NCBI GenBank assembly: GCA_025055455.1
Contig: JANWXD010000031.1
Location: 1 to 44,269 of the forward strand
Direction: 5' to 3'
Length of the DNA stretch: 44,269 nt
From: Bryobacteraceae bacterium
GTDB lineage: Bacteria; Acidobacteriota; Terriglobia; Bryobacterales; Bryobacteraceae
The position numbers and the translations under genes were made by a program. Under the pieces are notes generated by a model, which was not told the origin of the DNA, ran no database searches, and saw nothing but the letters and a program-made list of their open reading frames with translations. Below, one piece after another: positions 17,564-26,571 of the stretch (positions are counted from its first letter, which is position 1; each line of letters opens with the position of its first letter).

Positions 17564-18610
17564 GTGGTGAGAGACGGCCCCGACATCTCGGTGATCGTCG
17601 TCAACTGGAACCGCAGGGAACTCCTGCGAGCCTGCTTGGAATCTTTGGCGCGACAGCAGGACGCTGACTTCGAGGTGATCGTCGTGGACAACGGCTCCGA
17701 CGACGGATCTGCCGAAATGGTCGAACGCGACTTTTGCCGGCGCCCCGATCTGCGGGTGCGCCTGATCGCAAATTCCGTCAACCGCGGCTTTTGTGCGGCC
17801 AACAACCAAGGCATCGCGGCGACAGACGCTCCCTTTATCGCGCTTCTGAACAACGACGCCGAAGCCGACCCGCGGTGGCTGGCGGCGTTGCGCCGCTGCT
17901 TCGAGGGACGCCCGCAGGTCGGCATGGCGGCCTCCAAAATCCTCCTCTACGAGGATCCCCGGCGAATCGACAAGGCGGGACACGTGATTTACCTGGACGG
18001 ACAAAATCGGGGACGGGGCTCCGGCGAGTTGGATCGCGGTCAGTACGACCGTCTGGAGGAGACGCTGTGGCCGGACGGTTGCGCGGCGATGTACCGCAGG
18101 GCCATGCTGGAGCAGATCGGCAGCTTTGACGAGGATTTCTTTGCCTACGGGGACGACGCCGAGCTCGGTCTTCGGGCCCGCCTGGCAGGCTGGACCTGTT
18201 TGTACACACCGGAGGCCGTCGTGTGGCATCGTCGGGCGTCCACGCTCGGGTTGACGTCGGCGCGCCGGCTGGAATTGATCGAGCGCAACCGTGTGCTGTT
18301 GGCAGTGAAACTGTTTCCCTGGAGCCTGTTGTGGCTGAACGTCCCGTTCTATGCGGCCAGACTGGTGGCCGGAGCTGTGGCGGCGGCTCGGGGCCGGGGA
18401 GAAATTGCGCGCTACCCGGGATGGCGGGGCAAACTTCAGGTAGCGTCCGCGCTGCTCCGAGGGGATCTGGCCGCGTTGCGGCTGATCCCCAAGATGCTGG
18501 CCAAGCGTCGGCAGCTCCGCCGCATCCGGAAGTTGACGCCCCGCCAATTGCGGCGCCTCTTGCTGGCACAACGAATTCCGTTACGGGTTCTCAGCGAGCA
18601 GGCGCCATGA
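17564..18610 (+). CDS. GT2 glycosyltransferase (rhamnosyltransferase-like)
   Basis: A 348-residue family 2 glycosyltransferase. The GT-A core shows ISVIVVNWNRRELLRACLESL, VIVVDNGSDDGS, NRGFCAANNQGI, LLNNDAEADPRWL as the DxD-like metal site, and SFDEDFFAYGDDAELGLRARL, the ED-type catalytic region of WbbL/rhamnosyltransferase relatives. The C-terminal third has a hydrophobic patch (LFPWSLLWLNVPFYAARLV) that may attach it to the membrane, then a basic tail. Two GTG codons in a row (17564, 17567) are possible starts; no strong Shine-Dalgarno. Its stop overlaps the next methyltransferase start (ATGA), opening a coupled four-gene set likely to build or modify a surface glycan. Confidence 0.9.
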   Translation: MVRDGPDISVIVVNWNRRELLRACLESLARQQDADFEVIVVDNGSDDGSAEMVERDFCRRPDLRVRLIANSVNRGFCAANNQGIAATDAPFIALLNNDAEADPRWLAALRRCFEGRPQVGMAASKILLYEDPRRIDKAGHVIYLDGQNRGRGSGELDRGQYDRLEETLWPDGCAAMYRRAMLEQIGSFDEDFFAYGDDAELGLRARLAGWTCLYTPEAVVWHRRASTLGLTSARRLELIERNRVLLAVKLFPWSLLWLNVPFYAARLVAGAVAAARGRGEIARYPGWRGKLQVASALLRGDLAALRLIPKMLAKRRQLRRIRKLTPRQLRRLLLAQRIPLRVLSEQAP

Positions 18611-19566
18611 CCGCGGTTGCCCCGGAGCCGTGCCCTGCCTGCGGCTCCTCGCAGGCGGATCTGCTGTGTTCGGCCACGGACCGGCTATACCGGACCACCG
18701 ACCGTATTTTCCACGTCGTGGCCTGCCGGTGCTGCCGGCTCATTCGCCTCTCGCCCCGCCCGACCCCTGACCAGCTGCGCTCGTACTATCCGGAGGAGTA
18801 CTGGTTCGCCCCCGATGAAGCCACAGCGGGGCGCCTCGAAGAGGCCTATCGCCGGTTCGTCTTGGGCGATCACGTGCGCTTCGTGCACCGCCCTCTGGAA
18901 GAAGCGGGCCTCTCCGGGCTGATTCTCGACGTGGGCTGCGGCGGCGGTCTGTTTCTTCGCTTGCTGCAAGAACGCGGCTACCGCGTCGCCGGCCTGGATT
19001 TTTCCATCGATGCGGCCATCCTTGCTTGGCGGAGGAACGGCGTTCCCACCGTCTGCGCCTCCCTCACCCATGCGCCTTTCCCTCCCGCCAGTTGCGCTGC
19101 CATTACCATGTTCCACGTCCTCGAGCACCTCTATGATCCGCTCTCCTATCTAGCCGCGGCTTACGAACTCCTGCGGCCGGAGGGCCGGCTCTTCGTTCAG
19201 GTGCCCAACGCCGGCTGCTGGCAGTTCCTCTTGCTCGGCGAAAACTGGAGCGGCCTGGACGTGCCGAGACATCTCATCACCTTTCGCCAGCGCGACCTGG
19301 AAGTATTGCTGGACCGGACGGGATTCGACATTGTGCGCGTGAAGCACTTCTCCCTCCGGGACAATCCGGCCGGCATGGCCACCAGCCTGGCGCCGTGGCT
19401 CGATCCCGTCGCCCGACGCGTCCGCAAAGTTGGCGAAACACCCACGACCCGGTTGTTGAAAGATCTGCTCTACTTCTGCCTGGTTTGCTGCTGCTTGCCC
19501 TTTGCGGTCCTGGAAGCGGCGTGCCACGCCGGATCGACGATCATGATCGAGGCGCGTAAGAAGTGA
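18607..19566 (+). CDS. Class I SAM-dependent methyltransferase with N-terminal Zn-ribbon
   Basis: A 319-residue protein. An N-terminal cysteine cluster (C9, C12, then C40, C42, C43) suggests a small zinc ribbon. The Rossmann methyltransferase domain has motif I LILDVGCGGG (about 105-114), followed by VAGLDFS, FHVLEHLYDP and LRPEGRLFVQVPN. This zinc-ribbon plus methyltransferase plan is common among enzymes of surface polysaccharide and sugar clusters, so a glycan or lipid-linked sugar is a reasonable substrate guess. A hydrophobic C-terminus (LLYFCLVCCCLPFAVLEAAC) may bind the membrane. The ATG overlaps the GT2 stop, and its own stop overlaps the next gene start (GTGA). Confidence 0.9.
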   Translation: MTAVAPEPCPACGSSQADLLCSATDRLYRTTDRIFHVVACRCCRLIRLSPRPTPDQLRSYYPEEYWFAPDEATAGRLEEAYRRFVLGDHVRFVHRPLEEAGLSGLILDVGCGGGLFLRLLQERGYRVAGLDFSIDAAILAWRRNGVPTVCASLTHAPFPPASCAAITMFHVLEHLYDPLSYLAAAYELLRPEGRLFVQVPNAGCWQFLLLGENWSGLDVPRHLITFRQRDLEVLLDRTGFDIVRVKHFSLRDNPAGMATSLAPWLDPVARRVRKVGETPTTRLLKDLLYFCLVCCCLPFAVLEAACHAGSTIMIEARKK

Positions 19567-20252
19567 GCCGTTACCGCTTCCTGCTGCGCCTCCTTCCCGC
19601 ACCGCTGCGGGATCAGGTGCTCTATTTCGAAGCCTTGATCGAGCGCGAGGTGGCCGAATGGGCCGCATCGCTTCCCGCCGGCGCACGGGTGCTCGACGCC
19701 GGCGCCGGCGAAGGCAAATACGCCGGCTATTTCTCGCGACACCGCTACGTGGGCGTCGACCTCGGCATCGGGGATGCGACGTGGGATTATAGCCGCCTGG
19801 ATGTGGTGGCGGACCTCGCCGCACTTCCCTTCCGCGATAGATGCTTCGACGCCTGCCTCAATATCGTCACGCTCGAACACGTGCCGGACCCGCGCGGCGT
19901 GCTCAACGAAATTTACCGCGCGCTGGCGCCCGGCGGCCGCTTGTTGCTCGTGGCGCCGCAGGATTGGGAGGTGCATCAAGCGCCGCACGACTACTTCCGG
20001 TTCACGCGCCACGGCCTGCGGTGGCTGCTCGAGCAGGCCGGTTTCCACCGGATCGAACTGCGCCCCGCCGGCGGCTTTTTCCGACTGCTGTCGCGGCGCC
20101 TTCTCAACGCGCTGCAGTTCTTTCCGCCGCCCCTCCTGCCGGCCGTCGGGCTGTTGCTCGTCCCGCCCGCCCTGCTGGCGCCGGCGTTCGAATTCCTGGA
20201 CCGGGAGCGAAACTTCACGCTGGGGTATCTATGCCGAGCGCAAAAGCCGTAG
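19563..20252 (+). CDS. Class I SAM-dependent methyltransferase
   Basis: A 229-residue methyltransferase of the type 11 group. Motif I is ARVLDAGAGEGKYAG (about 41-55), then YVGVDLGIG, LPFRDRCFDACLNIVTLEHVPDP and LAPGGRLLLVAPQDW. A proline-rich hydrophobic segment near the C-terminus (FFPPPLLPAVGLLLVPPALL) may sit in or on the membrane. It starts with GTG overlapping the previous stop and its last 22 bases overlap the peptidase-like gene. The substrate is unknown; its context points to glycan or lipid modification. Confidence 0.88.
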   Translation: MSRYRFLLRLLPAPLRDQVLYFEALIEREVAEWAASLPAGARVLDAGAGEGKYAGYFSRHRYVGVDLGIGDATWDYSRLDVVADLAALPFRDRCFDACLNIVTLEHVPDPRGVLNEIYRALAPGGRLLLVAPQDWEVHQAPHDYFRFTRHGLRWLLEQAGFHRIELRPAGGFFRLLSRRLLNALQFFPPPLLPAVGLLLVPPALLAPAFEFLDRERNFTLGYLCRAQKP

Positions 20253-21127
20253 TCCTCGTGTACGCGTCTCTAGCCTCGGCCGCCGGCTTCAGCGGCGCTT
20301 CCGCGTTGCAGTACACCGCCCGCGCGGTCGCCTTGGGACCCCGCCCGCCTGGCTCGGAGGCCCACCGCAAGCTCCAGACCTACATCCTGTCGGAGTTGCG
20401 CCGGTTTCGCTGCCAGGTGGAGCAAGATGCCTTCACGGCCCGCACGCCGCTCGGTCCGCTCCCGATGAAAAACATCATTGCCCGGTTTCCCGGCGCTTCT
20501 GGCAGAGCCGTGGCGATCACGGGCCATTACGACACCAAGTCCATGCCCGGCCGGACCTTCGTCGGCGCCAACGACGGCGGCTCTTCGACGGGATTCCTTC
20601 TGGAGATGGCCCGCACCCTCTCGACCCGCCCACGGCGCCACGACGTCTATCTGGTCTGGTTCGACGGCGAGGAGGCCTTGGTCCAGTGGTCGGAATCCGA
20701 CAGCCTCTACGGCAGCCGCCATCTGGCGCGGCGCTGGAGCCAGGACGGCACGCTCCGGCGTCTGATCGCGCTCATCAACGTGGACATGATCGGCGACCGC
20801 GACCTCGGCTTGGTCCGCGAAGCTTTTTCCACCCTGTGGTTGCGGGAAGGGATCTGGCAGATCGCCGCCGAGCTCGGCTATGGGCGGCACTTCTTGAACG
20901 ACGTGGTGGAAATCGAAGACGACCATCTCCCGTTCCTGCGGGCCGGAGTGCCGGCAGTCAACCTGATCGACTTCGACTACGGGCCCGGCCATTCTTGGTG
21001 GCACACCGAGCGGGACACCTTGGACAAACTGAGCGCACGCAGCTTCCAGGTTGTCGGCGACGTCATCCTCGAGTGGTTGCGGCGACTGGAGCGGGAAAAT
21101 CATTCGGCACACGGGGGAAGACAATGA
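20231..21127 (+). CDS. Glutaminyl-peptide cyclotransferase-like M28-family enzyme (secreted)
   Basis: A 298-residue M28-fold zinc enzyme with a probable signal peptide (MPSAKAVVLVYASLASAAG). It carries hallmarks of animal-type glutaminyl cyclases: LGPRPPGS, a GHYDTK strand, GANDGGSS (D115 zinc ligand), FDGEEA (E147/E148), DSLYGSRHLA, EDDHLPFLRAGVP and WWHTERDT (H258). These enzymes cyclise N-terminal glutamine to pyroglutamate; relatives with a second metal are aminopeptidases. DSLYGSRHLA and the DDH-PFLR-GVP block favour the cyclase reading. H99 and D186 are also present, so an aminopeptidase role is not excluded. ATG start, overlapping the preceding methyltransferase by 22 bases. Confidence 0.85.
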   Translation: MPSAKAVVLVYASLASAAGFSGASALQYTARAVALGPRPPGSEAHRKLQTYILSELRRFRCQVEQDAFTARTPLGPLPMKNIIARFPGASGRAVAITGHYDTKSMPGRTFVGANDGGSSTGFLLEMARTLSTRPRRHDVYLVWFDGEEALVQWSESDSLYGSRHLARRWSQDGTLRRLIALINVDMIGDRDLGLVREAFSTLWLREGIWQIAAELGYGRHFLNDVVEIEDDHLPFLRAGVPAVNLIDFDYGPGHSWWHTERDTLDKLSARSFQVVGDVILEWLRRLERENHSAHGGRQ

Positions 21128-21194
21128 CCGGCGCCGGCCGAAGGGCAGCGCTTCACGACCCGCACAACGGTCCCGCCCCAGCAACCAGTCCGCG

Positions 21195-21620
21195 ATGAAG
21201 CTGCGACGCGGCGACTTCTTGCCCGATTTGACGCTCCCTTCCATCGGGGACCGGGCCGCCGTGGCGCTGCGGCCGACGCTGGGACGGACCACGGTCCTGT
21301 TCGTTCCAGATCTCGAAGGGTGTCCCCCATGCCAGCGCTACCTCGACGAGCTCGTTGCACTCGCCGAAGAATTCGCCGTCTGGGAGGCCCGGCTCCTAGT
21401 CGCCGTTCGCCCGCCGCTCGCCTACCGGCTGCCGCACTTTGCCATCCCCGTCCAAGATGCCGACGAACGGTTTGCCGGCGCGCATCTGCCGGCCGTGCTC
21501 GTGGCCGACCGCTACGGACAGCTCTGGGATGCCGTCTCCGCAGGCGCCTCTCATCGCTTTCCGCCTTCGCGGGATCTCGCCGAGTGGGTCAAGTACTTGG
21601 CCACGCTCTGTCCGGAATGA
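21195..21620 (+). CDS. Thioredoxin-fold / peroxiredoxin-like protein
   Basis: A 141-residue protein resembling the AhpC/TSA-thioredoxin group: GDFLPDLTLPSIGD and a strand VLFVPD lead into a CPPC redox motif (C43, C46) at the start of the first helix. The later VLVADRYGQLWDA segment fits the central sheet with a regulatory residue region. It would be a cytoplasmic thiol-disulfide protein, since no leader is visible; the redox partner is unknown. The ATG at 21195 is the only plausible start and lacks a clear Shine-Dalgarno. It follows the QC-like gene after 67 bases and ends in a hairpin shared with the convergent dnaJ. Confidence 0.72.
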   Translation: MKLRRGDFLPDLTLPSIGDRAAVALRPTLGRTTVLFVPDLEGCPPCQRYLDELVALAEEFAVWEARLLVAVRPPLAYRLPHFAIPVQDADERFAGAHLPAVLVADRYGQLWDAVSAGASHRFPPSRDLAEWVKYLATLCPE

Positions 21621-21642
21621 GACGTTCCGGATGATCCCCGCC

Positions 21643-21705
21643 CGGCGGGCTGGGTCTCGGCAGCGACGGAATCCTGACGGACCCTACCCCATCCGCAGCC
21701 CGCCG
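21643..21705. terminator. Long inverted repeat between convergent thioredoxin-like gene and dnaJ
   Basis: CGGCGGGCTG (21643-21652) and CAGCCCGCCG (21696-21705) are a perfect 10-base inverted repeat. Inside it GGGTC (21652-21656) can pair with GACCC (21680-21684). Its place between two convergent stops fits a bidirectional terminator, although no T-tract is present. Confidence 0.5.
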
Positions 21706-21714
21706 CAAGGCCGA

Positions 21715-22839
21715 TCAAGCGAAGTAATCCTTGACCTTGTCGAAGAGACCCTTTTCCTCGTCCGGCTCGGACTCAGCTGGCAGGGTGGCGGCCAGTTCTT
21801 CGAGCAACCGGCGCTGCTGGCGCGTCAGACGCGTGGGGACACGGACGTCGATATGAACCCACAAGTCTCCGCGGCCCGCGCCGTTGACGTCCGGGACTCC
21901 CTTGTGACGGAGTCGGAACCGGGCGCCCGGCTGCGTGCCTTCGGGGATCTTGAGCTTTTCGGGTCCCTCCAGCGTGGGCACTTCGATCTCGCCGCCGAGG
22001 GCGGCCTGCGCAATATTGACGGGCACGGTGCAATGCAGGTCGTTTCCCTCGCGTCGAAACAGTGGATGGGGCTTGACGTGGAGCACGACATAGAGGTCGC
22101 CGGGAGGGCCACCATGAGCGCCCGGTTGCCCTTCGTTGGCCAACCGCAACCGCATGCCGTCGTCTACGCCCGGCGGAATGTTGACCTTGAGCCGACGTTC
22201 CCGGCGTACATATCCGTCGCCACGGCACTCCGAACAGGCTTGGCGCATCATTTGCCCGCGGCCGCCGCAGTGGGGGCACGTCCGCCGCACGGTGAGGAAG
22301 CCCTGCTGGTAGACGAGCTCTCCACGCCCATGACAAGCCGAGCAACGGACAAAACCCTGTCCTGGCTCGGCGCCTTCGCCGCGGCAGCGCGGGCAGGTTT
22401 CCGTCCGCGGCGTCAGAATCTCTGCCGTCATGCCGCGAACAGCCTCTTCGAAGCTGATCTCCAGGTCGTAGCGGACATCCTCGCCGCGGCGCGGGCGTGG
22501 CCGTCCTCGGGTTCCACCGAAGCCGAACAAGTCGCCGAAGCCGAAGAAGTCGCCGAAAATGTCCGTAAAGTCGGCGAAGATGGAGGGATCGAAGGTCGGC
22601 TCGCCAGCAGCCGTGCCTACGCCTGCGTGGCCGTAGCGGTCGTAGGCCGCGCGCTTCTGCGGATCGCCCAGCACACTGTAGGCTTCCGCAGCCTCCTTGA
22701 AACGCTCCTCCGCTTCTTTGTTTCCGGGATTCCGGTCCGGATGATATTTGAGCGCCAGCCGGCGGTAGGCGCTCTTGATCTCCTGCTCGGTGGCGTCGCG
22801 GCCGACGCCCAAGACCTCGTAGTAATCTCGCTTGGCCAC
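21715..22839 (-). CDS. dnaJ: Chaperone protein DnaJ
   Basis: A 374-residue type I DnaJ, the Hsp40 co-chaperone that delivers unfolded proteins to DnaK and triggers its ATPase. The J domain (1-70) has HPD at 33-35. A G/F-rich linker follows ([15 protein letters not shown]), then four CxxCxGxG zinc motifs ([32 protein letters not shown]) and the C-terminal substrate-binding domains. The length is normal for the family. GTG start, 8 bases after the grpE stop. It is the last gene of hrcA-grpE-dnaJ; dnaK is not nearby. Confidence 0.97.
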   Translation of the reverse strand: MAKRDYYEVLGVGRDATEQEIKSAYRRLALKYHPDRNPGNKEAEERFKEAAEAYSVLGDPQKRAAYDRYGHAGVGTAAGEPTFDPSIFADFTDIFGDFFGFGDLFGFGGTRGRPRPRRGEDVRYDLEISFEEAVRGMTAEILTPRTETCPRCRGEGAEPGQGFVRCSACHGRGELVYQQGFLTVRRTCPHCGGRGQMMRQACSECRGDGYVRRERRLKVNIPPGVDDGMRLRLANEGQPGAHGGPPGDLYVVLHVKPHPLFRREGNDLHCTVPVNIAQAALGGEIEVPTLEGPEKLKIPEGTQPGARFRLRHKGVPDVNGAGRGDLWVHIDVRVPTRLTRQQRRLLEELAATLPAESEPDEEKGLFDKVKDYFA

Positions 22840-22847
22840 GACCGCGG

Positions 22848-23420
22848 CTAGCTCTCCTCAGGAGCGGGGCTCACCGCCACTCGCACCATGGCCGGACGAA
22901 GCAACCGGCCGCGAAAATTGTACCCGCGGCGCAGCTCCTCGAGCACGGTGTGATCTTCGTGCGCAGCGCTCTCGACCGTTTCGACGGCATGGTGCTGATA
23001 GGGATCGAACTTCTGTCCTACGGCAGGGATGGGTTCTAAGCCCAATCTCGTCAGCGTCTCGTAGAACCGCTGGTAGATGAGCTCGATGCCACGGCTGTAT
23101 TCCTTGTCGGCACACTCGTGCTGCAAGGCCCGCTCGAAATCGTCGAGCACCGGCAGGAGGCTGCGCACCGCTTCCATCGCGGCAAACTCACGGATCTCCT
23201 CCTTTTCCCGGTCCGAGCGCCGGCGGAAGTTCTCGAAATCCGCTTGGCGACGCAGCAGGCGGTCGAACAACTCCGCCTTCTCGGCCGCCAGCCGGTCCCG
23301 CTCAGCGGTGACCGCCGCCAGTTGGGCCGCCGGATCTACAGGGAGCTCGGTCTCCGTGACTGCACCCACTTCGCCTTCGGTTGCCGGAGCGCCGGCCGGC
23401 TCGCCACGCTCTTCGTTCAT
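22848..23420 (-). CDS. grpE: Nucleotide exchange factor GrpE
   Basis: A 190-residue GrpE, which releases ADP from DnaK. The acidic, disordered N-terminus (1-35) precedes a long coiled-coil helix (about 35-95, with [16 protein letters not shown]), and the C-terminal beta domain has [20 protein letters not shown] and [24 protein letters not shown] start with GAGAGGAG about 8 bases upstream. It lies between hrcA and dnaJ, 54 bases from the former, and the set is probably one heat-shock transcript. Confidence 0.96.
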   Translation of the reverse strand: MNEERGEPAGAPATEGEVGAVTETELPVDPAAQLAAVTAERDRLAAEKAELFDRLLRRQADFENFRRRSDREKEEIREFAAMEAVRSLLPVLDDFERALQHECADKEYSRGIELIYQRFYETLTRLGLEPIPAVGQKFDPYQHHAVETVESAAHEDHTVLEELRRGYNFRGRLLRPAMVRVAVSPAPEES

Positions 23421-23474
23421 AGCGGCTCCTCTCAGATTAGCAAAGCCGGTTCGGTGCGACGGAAATCCCGCAAC

Positions 23475-24512
23475 TCAGGAGGGTACTCGCTGGAGGGCTG
23501 TTCCCACCGAAAGGACCGCCGACATAACGCGTTCGTAATGCATGCGCATGGGCCCGAGAACGGCCACGCGCGCCACCGCACCGCCTCGCGTCGTGACCCG
23601 AATCCCGATCAGGGAAAGCTCCTTCATGGCGGGGTGCACTTCCTCGAGTCCGACGTGCACGCCCACCTCGCCCTCCGGCCGGTCCAACAGCCGGTCTAGC
23701 AACTGGAGGATGCGGCGCTTCTCCTCGAGGGCGCGCAACAAATCCCGCATTTTCTCGCGCGTCATGTGGACGTCGAGACTCAGCAAGTACGACGTTCCTT
23801 CCAGGTGGACCTCGGGATCCAAGTCGATGTCGAGGAGCCCTCTCTGATACAGCGCCCTCAATCGCTGGAGCAGAGCGTCATAGTAGGCGTTCTGCAACCG
23901 CAACCGCTGCTCGAGCTCGGAACGGATGTCCGCCAGCGACCATCCGCTGAAGTGGAAATTCACGTAGTTGCGAATCGAAAGCAGCTCCTCGGCCGAAAGA
24001 TCCGTGTCCAGGGTGACCACCCGGTTGCGCACGGAACGGTCCCGCGTCACCACGATGACCAGCACGCGGCGTTCGCCGAGCGGCATCAACTCCAGACGAT
24101 CCAGCCCCTGTTGCGACAAGGGCACGGCGGCCGCGATGCCTACGTTGCGCGTCAGCTTGGTGAGCAAATGCGAAGAGCGGTCCAAAACGCTCTCCAGGCT
24201 TTCGACGTCCCGGAATGCCGCCTGAAGCCGGGCAAATTCGGCCTCGCTCGGTCGGCGCACCGTCAGCTCCCGAACGAAAAATCGGAAGGCTTTCTCTGTC
24301 GGAACGCGGCCGGCGGAGGTATGCGGCTGCGACAGGTAGCCTTCGTCGCACAGGTCCGCCATGACGTTGCGGATCGTGGCCGCGCTAATCTGGCATCCCG
24401 GCCGCTTGGCGATGGTACGCGAAGCGACCGGCTGGCCCGTTTCGATGTATTTCTTGACAATCGAGCGCAGGATATCCGCCTTTCGGCGCTCCATGAACTG
24501 CTCGCTCAGCAT
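23475..24512 (-). CDS. hrcA: Heat-inducible transcription repressor HrcA
   Basis: A 345-residue HrcA repressor. The N-terminal winged helix (1-85) contains VKKYIETGQPVASRTI, SAATIRNVMADL and GYLSQPHTSAGRVPTEKAFRFFV; the rest is the GAF-like and dimerisation part, with the family C-terminus ELSLIGIRVTTRGG. HrcA normally binds CIRCE inverted repeats and is kept folded by GroEL. I chose ATG 24512 because conserved residues begin there; the frame stays open upstream into the neighbouring gene, and ATG 24494 is an alternative. No CIRCE (TTAGCACTC-N9-GAGTGCTAA) is seen upstream, so autoregulation, if present, uses another or degenerate site. Confidence 0.95.
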   Translation of the reverse strand: MLSEQFMERRKADILRSIVKKYIETGQPVASRTIAKRPGCQISAATIRNVMADLCDEGYLSQPHTSAGRVPTEKAFRFFVRELTVRRPSEAEFARLQAAFRDVESLESVLDRSSHLLTKLTRNVGIAAAVPLSQQGLDRLELMPLGERRVLVIVVTRDRSVRNRVVTLDTDLSAEELLSIRNYVNFHFSGWSLADIRSELEQRLRLQNAYYDALLQRLRALYQRGLLDIDLDPEVHLEGTSYLLSLDVHMTREKMRDLLRALEEKRRILQLLDRLLDRPEGEVGVHVGLEEVHPAMKELSLIGIRVTTRGGAVARVAVLGPMRMHYERVMSAVLSVGTALQRVPS

Positions 24513-24547
24513 GACCACACTGCGCGAGAAAACCCGTCCTGCTTCGT

Positions 24548-24577
24548 ATTCTAAGAAAGGGATTTGCGGAGGGTCAA
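24548..24577 (-). promoter_or_regulatory. Predicted hrcA-grpE-dnaJ promoter
   Basis: On the minus strand TTGACC (24577-24572) and TAGAAT (24553-24548) are spaced by 18 bases, each matching five of six consensus positions, and end 35 bases before the hrcA ATG. The -35 overlaps the stop codon of the upstream membrane protein gene. It is a vegetative-type rather than sigma-32-type promoter. Confidence 0.6.
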
Positions 24578-26565
24578 CCGCGGACGCGCCGCCGGAACGC
24601 CGCACGCAGGCAAGCCGCGATCCCCACACCGAGCGCCAGGTAGGCCGCACCGCGAGCCACTCGCATTTCCATACCGCCGTCGTACGCCAGATGGACGCGG
24701 CAAAGGCCCGAACAACGCGGCTCGATCAGGATCTGTCCGAGAGGATCCGGCTTTAGCGGCACCGGGCGACCCTCCACCGTCGCCCTCCAGCCCGGATGAT
24801 AACTCACTTGAACCGACAAGATCTGATCCGGGGATGTCTCGGCCGTGATTTCCGCCGAGTGGTGGCTGGTCCAGGCGAACCCAGCGCTGGGCAGGCCCGG
24901 ATCTTCCAAGGCGGCCACGTACGGGCGCACCGGGTCCAGATCGGCGCCGTGCGCCGGTGCGCGCCGGGGGAGATCTTCGGGACGGATGACGTGGGCCAGG
25001 GACCGGTTGCGGCGGCCCACGTCGTACACGATGACCCCATCCGCACGCCAGAGCTCGCGGAGCAGCCCCTCGAACTTGCGGGGATTCCGGAACGGTCGGT
25101 ATGCCTCGCGACTGCTCGGACCACTGACCACCACCGCGTCGACTCCGTACGCCTTCAACCATGCCACCGCGACTTCACCCTCGCGCGGACCCGTGCCGTC
25201 GCCGGAGAGGATCTGGTACCGCACGTGCGCCGCCAGTGGGTTGACCGCACCCTGATCGAAGCCGCCGGCAAGCTGCGGGCAGTCGGTGAAAGCATTGAGA
25301 AAGAACCCGATGGAGCCGGGCACCATCACGCGACCCGGACACAGCTTCGCCTCGAGCCAGCGCGCCACCCGGTGTTCGATGGTCTGCTCGACGGCCGCCG
25401 GCCGGATGAGGCTTCGGGCATGCCGCTCATAGCGCACCAGGGCATACAGACAGAGGGCGCCCAGCACACAGCCGAGCGACACACCTGCACGTGCCGGCAA
25501 GCGGCGCCAGCCCGCGCGGAGCGCGAAGGGAAGCAGCAGCGCGAAGCTCATTTCCATTTCTAGGTGATAGCGCTCCGGCTGCGGCACAGCGCGCAGTCCC
25601 GCCCAATGCGCAGCCAGGACCACAGCACTCAACGGGCCGGCGAAGAGCAGCGCGAAGGTGAGCCCTTGGGGCGTCTGGCACCGCCGGCACAGCCATCGCA
25701 GCCCGAGCACGCCGGCCAACACCGCGGCCGCAAACAGCGCCCGGTGCGGGGACAGTTCGCCACTGAGCCAGCGCTCGCCTGCACGAATCGTGAGCACCGT
25801 CGAAGGTGGAATCCAGGGACAGGCCAGCGCGTAGGCCCACACGGCGATAGCCAACGCGGCCACCCACCGCCGCCAGTCCGAGGCGCGCTCGGAGAGTAAC
25901 CACACGCCGACACCGAAGGCCAGTGCCGCCGCTCCGAGCCAGTTCGTCAACGCCACAGAAGCCAGTGCTGCGGCGGCGACGAAGCTGCGAACGAGCCCTG
26001 GGCGTTGCCAGGCCGCCACCAGCAGCAGGAGCGCAACGGGAATCAGCGCCAAGGCCGCCACGTGGGGGCCCTCTCCGTACTGCACGAGCGCTTGGAGCCG
26101 GCGTGGATGCCACAAGCTGCTCGCATCGTGGCGCACCGCCGGGACAAGCCACGCGGACGGCGAAAACAGCGAGTAGAAGACCGCAGCGGCCGCCGCCGGC
26201 CACAGCGTGCCGCAAAGCCGCAACGCCAGCCAGAACAAGCTCACGGGACCTGCCGCATAAAACAGCGCCGCCAGCAGATGATATGCGCGGGACGGCGTCA
26301 GCTCCGTACATGCCGCCAACGCGCCTCCCAGCAAAGGAACCAGCGGCGAATACGCGTTTTGGAACGGCACGCCCCCGTACCAAAGGGGAAACCACGCCAG
26401 ATCGCCCCAGTGGCGCGCCACCCATCGCGTCAGCGCGATGTGCGTTCCCTCGATGGAACCCATCTGGTCCAGCCACTCGACCCATGCGAGGTCCCGCACA
26501 ATCCAGAAATTGAGGCCGAACAACGCCAGCGAGACGGCGACGATCGAGCGGCGTGGGGCGGGCAA
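24574..26565 (-). CDS. Polytopic membrane protein, GT-C/YfhO-like
   Basis: A 663-residue membrane protein with about ten or more hydrophobic helices in the first 420 residues, followed by a soluble C-terminal region and a final helix (AAYLALGVGIAACLRAAF). The early loop WVEWLDQMGSIEGTHIALTRW and later NAYSPLVPLLGG resemble the large extracytoplasmic loops of GT-C type and YfhO/PTPS-related membrane proteins that may transfer sugars from lipid carriers. No family motif proves this. I chose TTG 26565, the first in-frame start downstream of the divergent glpD; a TATAAT hexamer ends only 6 bases before it, so the transcript may be leaderless. The upstream open frame is shadow of glpD. Confidence 0.7.
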   Translation of the reverse strand: MPAPRRSIVAVSLALFGLNFWIVRDLAWVEWLDQMGSIEGTHIALTRWVARHWGDLAWFPLWYGGVPFQNAYSPLVPLLGGALAACTELTPSRAYHLLAALFYAAGPVSLFWLALRLCGTLWPAAAAAVFYSLFSPSAWLVPAVRHDASSLWHPRRLQALVQYGEGPHVAALALIPVALLLLVAAWQRPGLVRSFVAAAALASVALTNWLGAAALAFGVGVWLLSERASDWRRWVAALAIAVWAYALACPWIPPSTVLTIRAGERWLSGELSPHRALFAAAVLAGVLGLRWLCRRCQTPQGLTFALLFAGPLSAVVLAAHWAGLRAVPQPERYHLEMEMSFALLLPFALRAGWRRLPARAGVSLGCVLGALCLYALVRYERHARSLIRPAAVEQTIEHRVARWLEAKLCPGRVMVPGSIGFFLNAFTDCPQLAGGFDQGAVNPLAAHVRYQILSGDGTGPREGEVAVAWLKAYGVDAVVVSGPSSREAYRPFRNPRKFEGLLRELWRADGVIVYDVGRRNRSLAHVIRPEDLPRRAPAHGADLDPVRPYVAALEDPGLPSAGFAWTSHHSAEITAETSPDQILSVQVSYHPGWRATVEGRPVPLKPDPLGQILIEPRCSGLCRVHLAYDGGMEMRVARGAAYLALGVGIAACLRAAFRRRVRG

Positions 26566-26571
26566 GGCTCG

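Noticed and set aside
24513-24650. N-terminal extension of HrcA
   Set aside because: The extra residues are not HrcA-like and overlap the neighbouring gene; ATG 24512 gives a normal protein.
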